A stretch of DNA of 37,806 nt, from NCBI GenBank assembly GCA_024220525.1, contig JAMYWO010000324.1, forward strand, positions 2,714-40,519, written 5' to 3'. Shown here in pieces: positions 26,867 through 37,062 of the stretch. How positions within the stretch are numbered: position 1 is the stretch's first letter; the number at the start of each line of letters is the position of its first letter. Origin of the DNA: Cochliopodium minus (lineage: Eukaryota; Discosea; Himatismenida; Cochliopodiidae). Made by a program: the position numbers and the translations under genes. The notes below the pieces were generated by a model. It was not told the DNA's origin. It worked only from the letters and a program-made list of their open reading frames with translations, and did not search any database.

Positions 26867-29722
26867 ATGAGAAGCTTACTTTTGGTAGTTTTATTGATTT
26901 CTCTTGGAATAGCTGTCAATGCACAAATTAACAGTTTAAGTCACATTGTTGGTGGAAACTTCAACAGAGCTGGTTACAGAATCGCCCAAGGATTCGGAGC
27001 TTGGGATACAAAAACCAGCAGATTTGTAGATTTGCCTTATGGAACATTTGGTGGTGGATCTGTCAGTGATGTGGCAGCAGCAGGAAATGGATTTCTCGTA
27101 GTTGGAGGTAAATTTTTAAAATGGAAATTAACTTGTTATTCTTTAGGGGAAATTTAAATTTTATTGTTTTAAATTTCTTATTTGTATAATTAAAATTTTT
27201 TTAAAAATAAATAAAGATTTCCAAAGTGTTAATAATATTCCTGCCAACGGTATTGCATTCTTTGATGGAACTAGATGGTGCTCTTTCCCTCATCTTAATT
27301 TGTATACCTACCCAAAGCCAAATCCTCCAGACAATACCTTCCCAAGACCATCAAGCCAAACTGCAAATTTCGGATCAGCAACTGCAATCTATGCAACTGG
27401 AAGCACTTACTATGTATTTGGAGGTTTGAGTAGTAATGGAAAACCAAGATTCAATCAAGTGGGTAAAAAAAAGTTTTTTTTTTTTGTTGTACGTTCATTT
27501 TAAATTTTAATTTTTAAAAAGGAACCAGAACCTCTGGTGTTGCTGGATTGGTCAGACTTACTTTTGATGGAACCTCAAACTTTTCCATCGATGCAACCCA
27601 ACTCGGATTTGACACCATGGGATTGGGATTTCCAAATGAATTTAACGGAAATGGATTCCCTGCAGATTCAGCACCACAAACTAATGTTGGTTTAACCAAA
27701 TTAAGAGTGATCAACAGTGGAGGGCAATTATCATTCTACGTACATCCAAATCTTGGAACTGGATCTCAACTTTATCGTTGGAGACAAAATGATGGTGCTT
27801 GGTTAATTGTTACCCAAACCAATGTTAGACAATTCAATGTATCAAGCAATCCAACCACTTTCAATGTTCTTGCAGCTCAACTCTCTTCAAGAATCTTCGA
27901 TTTTGATGTTGATGCAACTAACAACGTAATATTTGTAGCAGGAAACTTTGATAACACATTCAATAATACCGCTTCTGTACAATATCTCCACGTTGCAAGT
28001 TCCAACAATGCTCACACCACATCTGTAACATGGCAAAAAACTGTCAACTGGTCAAATAACACCTTGTACCAAGGTGGGTTTGCAACTGCTATAACTGTAG
28101 TAAACCAAAATCAATATTACGTTGCTCTCCCATTCAACAGAGTTGATACTATTTATCCAGTTGACCAATACTATGTTCATGCAGTCAACAGTGGTACCCC
28201 TTCTTTTATTGGAGGACGTTTTGCTAAAGCAGACGGAAGTGCACCTACCATTAGAAAACTTATGTATTTCAATAACAAACCTTACGCTTTTGGAGACTTT
28301 TCTCTAATTGATTATGTTTTGGATACAACTAATCTCTGGCCTAGACGCTACTTCAGAAAAATCTCAGGAGCTGTTTCTTTTGACGGAAACAATTGGGTTG
28401 ATGCTTATGGAGGATTCACTTCTCTCAGTACCACTCTCACTGGTTTACCAGGAGTTGCAGTTGGAAGTAACGGAATTGATTATGTATGGGTTAAAGGAGC
28501 TACTGATTTTTATGATGTCTATTCATCTGGTGGATTGGTTGCTTATAACACCAAAACTTACAAATGGGTCAATTTGGCTTCCCAAAGATTTACTCTCAGA
28601 AATGGAGATAACGGAGATGATGGAAACATCAATGCAATTCACTTTATTAAAAAACAAAGAGATGGAGTTACTGATGCAGTCGTAATTGGAGGAAACTTCG
28701 ACTGGTTCGGAACTCAATACTTGGGATCTGTTGCATTCCTCAGAACTTCCACCAACACCCTCGAACAACTTGGAGGAGGAGTTTTCTTGGACGAGAACAA
28801 TCCTAAATTCTCTGGTGATCAAGTTACCCCAATCTATAAAGCAGGTACCGTCTACGATATCGAAGAAGTTAATGGAAACTTTTATGTTGGAGGTTCATTC
28901 TCCAAGAACATCGAGGGTAAATGTCTCGGTAACATTGCTTCTGTATCTGTCAATGGAGGTACTTTTGCTCAAGTTGGAAGTGGATGTGATGGAACTATTT
29001 GGGATATGTTGGTAAACGGAGACTTACTCTACATTGGAGGAGACTTTAACTCTTGTAACGGAATCCAAGGAACCCGTAGAATTGCTCAATATAACACCAA
29101 AAAGGGAACCTTCTCTGCTTTGTCCACTGGTTTCTCTGACGGAAGAGTTTATGCTATGATCATGTGGAAAGGAGATTTGTTGGCAGGAGGTTCATTCACA
29201 ACTGCACCTGCTTCTTATAGAAGTTCAGGGGCAACTGGTTTGTACAAATGGAATGGAAAGAGATGGTCTCCTCTCTTTGGAAAATGCCAAATTAATTGTG
29301 ACCAAGGAGAATTCACCTTTCCATTCGCTGGAGGTGATCCACTTTCTAGATCTGTCACCAATGTAAAATCCCTCCGTGTCATTGGATCCAACCTTTACAT
29401 CCAAGGACAAACTCCAAGCAGTGGTCAATTACTCATTCAATATGACGGTTCTTACTTTAGACAATTTGGTGTTGCAGCAGGTAGCAGCAACTGTATTAAA
29501 CAAGGATGTATCGCAAGTAACCAATCTCTCATTATTGGTGCTGGTTTCACAAGATCTGGTTCTGATTCTTATAACAACAACTATGAGACCTACAATCCTG
29601 ACTACAAGAATTGGGTTGATACCTTCACTGGTTTCGATAAAGCTCCTGTTTTGGTTGCTTCTTCAACATTCCTCACTTTCACTGTATTTACCCTCTTGTT
29701 TGTCCTCTTCTTATCTTTCTAA
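26867..29722 (+). CDS. GPI-anchored beta-propeller-like surface protein
   Basis: Three exons, 26867-27107, 27217-27462 and 27522-29722, giving 895 aa. It begins with a signal peptide (MRSLLLVVLLISLGIAVNAQ) and ends in a hydrophobic tail (FLTFTVFTLLFVLFLSF) preceded by a short polar region, as expected for GPI attachment. The body contains repeated blade-like units with a GG-aromatic core: HIVGGNF, LVVGG, YVFGGL, FIGGRF, VIGGNF, YVGGSF, YIGGDF and LAGGSF. These are followed by segments such as LYKWNGKRW, in the style of Kelch/Rax2-like propellers. It is Asn-rich with many N-glycosylation sequons (for example NNT, NNS, NQS). The function is unknown; a cell-surface or wall/matrix role is likely. 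A clear paralog sits at the right edge of the window. Confidence 0.85.
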
Positions 29723-29815
29723 AATAGCTAACACAACAATTATACATACAAAATTAAATTTATAAATAAAACTTTTTATTCAAATTTTGATCATATATGT
29801 TATTTGACCAAAATT

Positions 29816-31915
29816 ATGAAGAATATAATCGATTTAATAATATTATTTTCAAAAAAAAAAATGATTGGAGTGATTATTCTTTCCATTATACTTTTATTTA
29901 TCATCTATAAAATCATCTCCCAACATCAATTATTGAATAAATCAGGATTCCCATCCTATTCCCCAATTCCCATCCTGGGAGCAAGCTTAGAATTCAAAAA
30001 AGAAGCCCCAAAATTGATCATGAAATTAAGAAGCAAATTTGATTATGTCAAATTGAATCTGGCAGGTAATAATATTGGATCCATACTCTTTATAAAATCT
30101 GAATTATCTTTATTTTTAAAAGGATTGCATCTGAACATCATTTTGAAGGACAAAGTCCAAGAGAAAAAGTTCCTCACCTCAAAAACTATAGACAGCTACT
30201 CTGCCCTCGAAAACTTTGGGTTTGGGGTCACTTTAGGAGAACTTAATTTGTTTAAAGGCAAACATTTTCGATTAAATTTTTTTTCATTTTTTTTTTTTTT
30301 TAATTTGAAATAAAATTTTTTTACAATTTTTTAAAAATTTTTCATTTTTATGATTTTATTTTTTGTTTTATTTTACATTTTTGTTCAATTTTTTTTTTCT
30401 TTATTGAAATTTTGTGCACAAAAGGAGCAAGGCTTCACACGGAAATACTGAGAAAACTTTCATTGGGGCAATTCAAAAAAGACTTTGAGGAAATTTTCAA
30501 AGGAGAATGGACCGAAACAACCAAAAAGGATCAAATTGAACTCTATTCTTTCATTAGATTGTCTGGTAAAAAAAAACAAAAAATTTAAATTAAAAAAAAT
30601 ATTCACTCAAAAAAAATGTTTTTAAAAAAAATAATTTTTAATTAATTTTTTTTATTTTTTAATTTCAGTATTGAAGGGGTGCGTCAAATATTTCATTGGA
30701 GAAAAACTTTTGGAAGAGTTTCCTAAATTTGTTGAGTCTTATTTGGACTTTCAACTCACCCACGAAAAAGCGATTTCGTTATCCATGTTGATAGGTCAAA
30801 AATAAAAAAAAAAAAATAAGAAAATTAGTAAAATAAAGTAAAATAAAATAAAGTAAAATAAAAATGATTAAAATTAAAATTGTTTTTATCATTTTTAAAT
30901 TAATTTAATAAATAATACAAATAAAATAAAAAACAAAACAAATATCATAAAAAATCAAAAAAAAAGAAATTATAAATTGTGTATATTTCAAAATTTTTTA
31001 TGCAGGTAAAACGGCAAGTTTTCCATTTTTGTGGAATGCTAAGAAAAAGAGGGAGACTTTGCTCGAAAAAATGAAGAAAATTATTGAGAATGATAGGTCG
31101 AGTTATGCAGAGAGTTTGCAAAAATCTACACAGTTGGGATTTTCTGATATTGCTGATCTCAGTCTTGGCTTATTAAGTGCAGCACCAAAAAACACTTCTA
31201 TTTTGTCGTGTAATAAAAATTTTATTTTTCTCGTTTATTTTAATCACTTTTTTTTTTATTAATTTATTTTTATTGCATTTTTATTTTTTCTTTTTAAAGC
31301 TAACACTTTGGTTTACGTTCTTCAAAGTGGGTTTGATGTATCCACTGAACAAAACGTTGAGAAGGCTATAGCGGAGACTATGAGGCTGACTTGCCTTAGC
31401 ATTGGAGGTGTCAGGCAAGTTATGGAAGATAGTTTGGAGATAGGAGACTACACCTTGGAAAAGGGAGCTTTAATGGGAATATCTCATTTGTCTCATTCTC
31501 TAGATCAATCTTTTTGGGTGGATATAAATTTTTTTACAATATTAAATAAATTGTTTAAAGTTAATATATTAAAATTTAACAATAATATTTTTTGATAAAA
31601 GGGAGACAATGTCTTGGAATGGGATCCTTATAGATTTGATAAATTGGAGATCAAAGAACCATTAAAGTCTGTGCAATATGTTTTTGGTAAATGCTTTTGA
31701 TTCCAAAAAAATTAAGAAATGACTTATTAAAATATTTTCGTTCAGGATCTGGTTTTCACGCTTGCCCAGGGAAGTATTTCGCTTTGGAAATGGTGAAAGT
31801 AGTGATACCTTTTATGCTAACAAAGTTGAAAAATGTACTTTCGGTTTCACCTCTAAACTATTCGAACCCTTCCTTCGCAGACAGAGAATTTGCACATGTT
31901 TCATTAAAAAAATGA
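29816..31915 (+). CDS. Cytochrome P450, CYP7/CYP8-like I-helix
   Basis: Seven exons: 29816-30257, 30425-30565, 30669-30794, 31006-31209, 31300-31517, 31602-31686 and 31746-31915, giving 461 aa. An N-terminal membrane anchor (MIGVIILSIILLFIIYKII) precedes a proline-rich hinge (GFPSYSPIPILG). The P450 signatures are present: ExxR as ETMR at 330-333, DPYRF in the PERF region, and the heme loop FGSGFHACPGKY with Cys412. The I-helix reads SAAPKNTS, lacking the usual acid-threonine pair; this is closer to the ASQxNT form of CYP7/CYP8 enzymes, which act on sterols or isomerise oxygenated lipids. The first intron uses a GC donor (AG|GCAAAC). The substrate is unknown; a sterol or lipid is inferred only from the I-helix. 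Confidence 0.88.
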
Positions 31916-32028
31916 TATGGAAAATAAAAAAAGACTTTAAATTTTATTTCATCAAACTTGAAACTATTGTCCAAATATTTTAATTTTTTCTTTTTTTATA
32001 AAGTCTTTGCAACTTTTCTGAACTTTTT

Positions 32029-33263
32029 TTATCTTTTAACATATTTCATTCTTAAGTATAAATAATACAAAAACCCATAAAAAGCACCACCCAAGTGACC
32101 AGCATGACTGATGTTGTCGTTAGAATATAATAAACTGTAAGTCTCATAAGCCAAAGCACCACCAAGAAGGAGGTAAGCAGGCAAAGGAATGATTCCATAC
32201 TTTATAAAAAATAAAAAAATAAATTTAAAAATAAAAAAAAATTACCAATAAAAATGTTTGTTTTGGAAAAAAGAGAGAGAACAATGCCAAACTTCCCAAT
32301 AAGGATCTTTCATTTTTTGTTTTATTAAATTAGGGGTTTTCATTAGTTTTTTATTTATTTACCCAGAGCAACCAAGCGAAGGAATGTCCATAGCTGGAGC
32401 CCTGAAGAACTGGGGACTCAAGTAGTTGTAATACATAGTGTTGGAAACAAATGAAACAGCTGATTAAATTTAAAAAAAAAAAAATTTATTTTTGATTTAT
32501 TAATTTTTTTTTTCATTTATTCTCATTTAATTTTTATTATTTATTTTTAATTTATCTGATTTTTTTTAAAATAATGATACCGTTTGATGCAATGAAGAAG
32601 CCGACAAATCTACCCGATCCCAACAAACCGATGATGGGAGCTCCCAAAAAGTAAAGACCCAACGTGTTGAATATCAAATGAAGAAAATCTTTGTGAGAGA
32701 CTCCCTTTACAAAAAAAATTTTAAAAATATTTATTTATTTTTGAATTGATTTTATTTATTTTTTTATTGGTAATTTTTTTTACTGATGTCACGATCGTCC
32801 ATGGCCTATTCTTCATTGATTCTAGAAAGAAGATCTATATCATTGATTGCAATCAAAAATAAACAAAATTTACCCAATGAAAAAGTAAAATTTTCTTTCA
32901 TGAATCTTCTATCATAATATTGCCATGATACAAATACTGCAACCTATTAATAATCAATATTATAAGAATCAAGATCATATTTTTATTAATGGGTACTAAC
33001 ATTTATGCCCATGACTATTTTTATCGTGTTGGGCACTGATTCCATTGTTGATGAGGAACCTAATTGTATTCATATTAGTACAAATGAGGGATTATATGAT
33101 AATTGATGAGCTCACCATTGTATTTCCTTTTATATTTGTCAATTATTTTATTCTTAATATTCGCCTATAGGTTGGGGGTGAAATAAGAATATAATTGATA
33201 GTATTGTTAATGTACCTTCTTCTTGAAGAAATCTCTGACAACTTTGAATTGTAATCTTTTCAT
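32029..33263 (-). CDS. PARL-like mitochondrial rhomboid protease
   Basis: Nine exons: 33263-33216, 33164-33116, 33059-33001, 32943-32874, 32821-32784, 32704-32581, 32459-32363, 32306-32246 and 32199-32029, giving 238 aa. The N-terminus (MKRLQFKVVRDFFKKK) is basic and lacks acidic residues for the first ten positions, like a mitochondrial targeting peptide. The rhomboid fold follows: MKNRPWTIVTSGVSHKDFLH, LIFNTLGLYFLG, catalytic Ser161 in LGCSGSLLGS, and catalytic His217 in HAGHLGGAFYG. PARL/Pcp1 proteases cleave transmembrane anchors of inner-membrane proteins (OPA1/Mgm1, PINK1 pathways). Six to seven hydrophobic helices are visible. The PARL assignment rests on the presequence-like start and an extra N-terminal helix (INVAVFVSWQYYDRRF). 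Confidence 0.88.
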
Positions 33264-33406
33264 CTCAATTTTTTTAAAATTTATTCACATACAAATGAAA
33301 GAAAAAATTCCAAATAGGGATTCTCAATGATTCAAATCGAATTGTAAGAAAATTTTTTCTATATTCTAGATAATTTTTATTCAGTGAATTTTCATTTGAT
33401 TTCCAA

Positions 33407-36145
33407 TCATTTGGAGATCTTTTTTAAAATCTCAATCAAATCCTTGATGAAGATTTTGGAGAGACAATCTCTCAGTTTGAGATCAATATCATCACAAGAG
33501 GATTTCTTGAGAGAAAAAAGGAATTGCTGGAAAGGCTTGAAACGATCATTCCTTTTGATCTCATCAAAGAAGGAATTGCAAGAAGATAACTGAGAATAAA
33601 AACTTTTCATTTTGTCATAAAAAAGATCAAAATTGATTTTGTTGGAGTGATATAGAGATTGAAAAGATTGAAACTGTGGCAAAGTCAAGAAGGAATGATG
33701 AGAATTGATTTTGAGGACTTCCAAGAAAATTTTTTGGAGGAGAGAGCACGGCAAAGATTTCTCAGGCATGGAGGACCACTTTTGATGATTCAAATGCAAA
33801 TTGATCAATTTTAGTTGTTCGTAGGATGGAAGTTTGTATGAATAAAGAGAGTTTTCAAAAATGATAATCAATCCCTTTTTCAAAAATAAATTTGGTTAAG
33901 CACAAGGATTTTTTCAAAAAGCAAAGAATTAAAAAAAAGAAAGTAAACTCTACCTCAAAATAAGTAGGATCTTGTTGATACAGAAACTCTTTCATTGTAG
34001 AGTAGTTTTGAAACTTTAGAGGCTGGTTGATTGTGTAATTAAATTTGTTGGAAAAGGGAAGGGGATCATGAAATTTGAATCCGGGATTCAGAGAAGAAGA
34101 GATATCAGAAAAGGAGTGGACGTAGATGAGAGTGAGTTTTAGATCATTAAAATCAGAAGGAGAAAGGAGATAAATGTTAGAATATTGATCTTTGTGAAGC
34201 TGAAAACAAAAGAAAAGGTCGGAGAACTCTTCAGTGGGAATGACATATTTGCTTTTCTCAAACAGCTTCCAAAAGTGATGAGCTCCAAAAGAAAAAGATT
34301 TGTCGATATCTTTTGGTTGTATCATAACTCTCCACTGACCCCCAAAGAAGTACAGAACAGCCAAAAAACCTCCCAGTTTTTTATAGATCTCAAATTTGTC
34401 AAAGTTAAGAGGATTCTCCATCTTTTCCAAAACAGATTTAGAAGTGTTGAAGGGGATACTCTTTTCAAAAGTCCTGCAAATAACCTTAAAGTGGTTGTCA
34501 GTAGTATGATGCAACACAATCCCGTTCCAACACTCATTCATGATCTTATGGTTGTACTTGCTTTCTGATTGGACATCATGGGAGAGGCTTTCTTTTCTGT
34601 GTGAACAAATCTGGGTGAGTTTTTCTCCCTTATCCAAAAGTAAGGAACTATTCACTGAAATTTCGAAAAGCTTTACAGTTTCTTTAACACCTATCTTCTC
34701 GCAAAAACCCATAGTCCATAATCTATCTCCCTCAAATATGGATTGGTATTGATCCACATACTCTTTCAAGCACTGTTTCTCCAAAACCAAAATTTTCTCG
34801 TTTTGAAAGGTGACAATATGAGAATAATCAAAAGGGGTCTTATTATCCTTGTTATTTTCTTGAAGAACAAAACCCACCCAAGCGTTCAGCTTTCCAAACA
34901 CAACCTCCTTGCCTCCTTTGGACTTGTACACCAAGAAAGCATCCTCATTGATAAACCCTTCCTCTCCATTGAATCTCAGCTTATCATCAATCGTCTGCAA
35001 GTTCAATTTGTCGCCTCTCCTTAAATAGCCTTTCTCTATCAACCTATCAAAACATACACTATCAAATGAAAAAATGTTTTCGACCAAAGTGGAGTACTTC
35101 TCATAAAAGGGCCTGTATTTCCATTCGAATTCCTCCCAATCTTCAAACTTTTCTTCCATTATTTCAAAATGTAGTTTGTTGGTTTCCTCTATGTCCACTA
35201 TTTTGCTGTGTTTCAGTATCTGTATCCCGTAGCAAAGATATCTTAGCCCATGACTTATGTTTTTCTTGCTTTTCATGTGGTCTTTTTCTTTCCATAACCT
35301 CTTTGCTTTCTGCCAGTTGTGGCTTGCATCTTGTAATATCGCTTTTTTGAGCAAACTATTGTTTATCTCCAAACTGTACTCCACTTTCTCTACATTTTTT
35401 AAACTTAAATATTATCTTGTGATAGTATATGAAATTTTTTTTATTAACTTTATCAACTTTATCGAGCAAACCCAGAATCGCATCGAAATTAAAACAAAAA
35501 ATAAAATATTTATCTTTCTAATTAAGATATGTTATTCTCGGGCATAATGAGCACCCACACTAAAATTTTTTGTAAAATCATTTGATTGCAATATAAAGAT
35601 AAAGTCATTTCAATTATACAGTAATCAACATGATTTTCAGCATTATACTTGAAATGATCTGATATAAACAACTCAAAAATTTGATGCGATTCTAAAAAAT
35701 AAAATTGTATATTTGAGGTTATATCATATTGTCTGAATATCCAAACAATTTTAAAAGGAATAGAATTTGATTGTATAAAGAAGATAAAGTTAATTTCTTT
35801 TGATTTGGTTTGTTACCCACAATGATTCAATATTTCATCCTTCAAATCACAATCAGGATTTGTATAAACCATTATTGCCCAAACAAAATTCTCATTCAAG
35901 AGATTCTGGAAATATAAAGTATGATACAAGGTGATTTCCACGTCATCTTTTTGATACATCTTGAATCCCAAAAATTTTGGTCCATTTATCACCACAATGA
36001 TATCAAAATCTGAATCTTTCTTATTTGTTCTGTATAAATTTGATCCGAACAAATAACATCCCTCAATAAAATTGATATTGATGTTATTGTTTTCAAATAT
36101 GAATTTCAAAGAGTCCAAACAATTAATTTTCAATTTTTTCTTCAT
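33407..36145 (-). CDS. Nucleotidyltransferase fused to degenerate T4 Rnl1-like RNA ligase
   Basis: Three exons, 36145-35817, 35373-33954 and 33874-33407, giving 738 aa. Residues 1-110 are a pol-beta/MNT-type nucleotidyltransferase: GSNLYRTNKKDSDFDIIVVI (Gly34-Ser35, Asp46, Asp48) and DVEITLY (Glu70). A helical region (KAKRLWKEKDHMKSKKNISH, LRYLCYGIQIL) follows. Residues about 385-620 resemble T4 Rnl1-type RNA ligases: WNGIVLHH and VICRTFEKSIPFN upstream, motif I region FEIYKKLGGFLAVLYFFGGQ (Lys442), FCFQL at motif III, and YFEGLIIIF at motif IV. Several catalytic positions differ from the family (KLDGS is KLGGF; the motif III Glu is Gln; the first Lys of motif V is missing), so the ligase part may be inactive. 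A role in RNA end repair or modification is inferred. The region at 210-270 (IEKGYLRRGDKLNL) is not assigned. The 443-nt first intron is unusually long. Confidence 0.75.
35522..35691 (-). pseudogene. Exon-like fragment in the NTase-ligase intron
   Basis: Within the long first intron of the NTase-ligase gene, an acceptor-like TTTTTTAG at 35692-35699 precedes an open frame ending in TAA at 35522. Its part IEMTLSLYCNQMILQKILVW resembles the NTase segment VEITLYHTLYFQNLLNENFVW in the exon just upstream. It may be a decayed duplicate exon or an alternative exon. It lacks the GS...DxD catalytic motif. The similarity is modest and was judged by eye. Confidence 0.3.
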
Positions 36146-36259
36146 TTTTTTTAATTAATCTATAATAGAATTTCTCAATAAGATTGATATTGAGTAATTC
36201 TCAAATACAAAGTTATCTTTAAACCCTTTTATTTAAATATTTTGTTTTGGTGAAATTAT

Positions 36260-36621
36260 TTATGTGGGTATCTGTTTGTAGCTCATCACAACTCCCATTA
36301 TAGATATGGACAAAGAGGAGAATAATTGTTTGAAATCCTTTTCATTTGTCTTTGCATTTGTATAGGACACGATACCAGCAAGAAGAGATATCAAGGAGCA
36401 GATTTTTATCTATATTGAAATGATTTGATATTTATAAGACGATTATATATTACATATTTTGCATGAGTCAGATATAATTAGTTTTTAAAAAAAGAATTTA
36501 TTTTTGCCTTTAACATAACACCCATCAATCCCATAAATAATCCAATGAATGAAAATAAATCGAAAGGTTGTTCTTCTGATTTTTTCAAGGCGAAATCTCT
36601 TTCATTTTCTTTTTTCTTCAT
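36260..36621 (-). CDS. WDR83OS: Asterix/PAT10 (WDR83OS) ER membrane chaperone subunit
   Basis: Two exons, 36621-36508 and 36409-36260, giving 87 aa (human 106). The sequence FDLFSFIGLFMGLMGVMLKI, KICSLISLLAGIVSYTNAK and DFKQLFSSLSISIMGVVMSY aligns block for block with human Asterix ([52 protein letters not shown]). Three membrane segments are visible. Asterix pairs with CCDC47 in the PAT complex, which shields polar transmembrane helices during insertion at the ER translocon. The join requires a GC donor (AAG|GCAAAA); no GT in the neighbourhood gives the conserved MLK(I/L)K sequence. The N-terminus is shorter and more charged than in animals. Confidence 0.85.
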
Positions 36622-36639
36622 TTTTTTTTTTATATTTTT

Positions 36640-36726
36640 TTATAATCCATCAATTAACACTACCACAAACGCAAAGAGCAGTACAAGATTAACTGCAACA
36701 TTATTCAAATGAAACTGCCCAGTCAT
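36640..36726 (-). CDS. Tiny single-pass membrane ORF (OST4-like?)
   Basis: A 28-codon frame from the ATG at 36726 to TAA at 36640: MTGQFHLNNVAVNLVLLFAF followed by VVVLIDGL. It is one hydrophobic helix with a short polar N-terminus. The pattern HLNNVAVN...VVV recalls OST4 (QLNSLAIT...LIVIY in yeast, 36 aa), and another OST subunit gene lies in this window. Support is weak. A 43-codon + strand frame overlaps the start (MAPLKAKIDGKEHALWKLCS, ATG at 36725), so the coding strand is unsettled. Confidence 0.3.
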   Translation of the reverse strand: MTGQFHLNNVAVNLVLLFAFVVVLIDGL

Positions 36727-37062
36727 GGCTCCCCTTAAAGCGAAAATTGATGGGAAAGAGCATGCTTTATGGAAACTTTGTTCTTATTTCCAAAAAAAAG
36801 ACTTAAAACCTTTCTTGAGTACTTTTTCTCAATTTTATATTTCAAAAATTTAGATCTCTTTTGTTGCAAAGAAATCTCTTAACTAAAGCAATGAAAACAA
36901 TTTTTAACAGAATAGATAATTTCAAATACAAAAGAACTCTGATGATTCTTATGCTGATTCTTTTTTGAACAAAGGAAAATTTTCTTTATAATTAAAACAA
37001 CAAAAGCATTTCAACAAATTTTCTACAAAAGAGATAAAGTTTTATCAAAAATAAAGAATTTA
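36727..37062. other. AT-rich intergenic region, no confident gene
   Basis: Apart from the 43-codon + strand frame beginning at 36725, nothing coding is seen. The right part should hold the 3' untranslated region of the GPI protein gene that ends at 37063. Confidence 0.5.
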
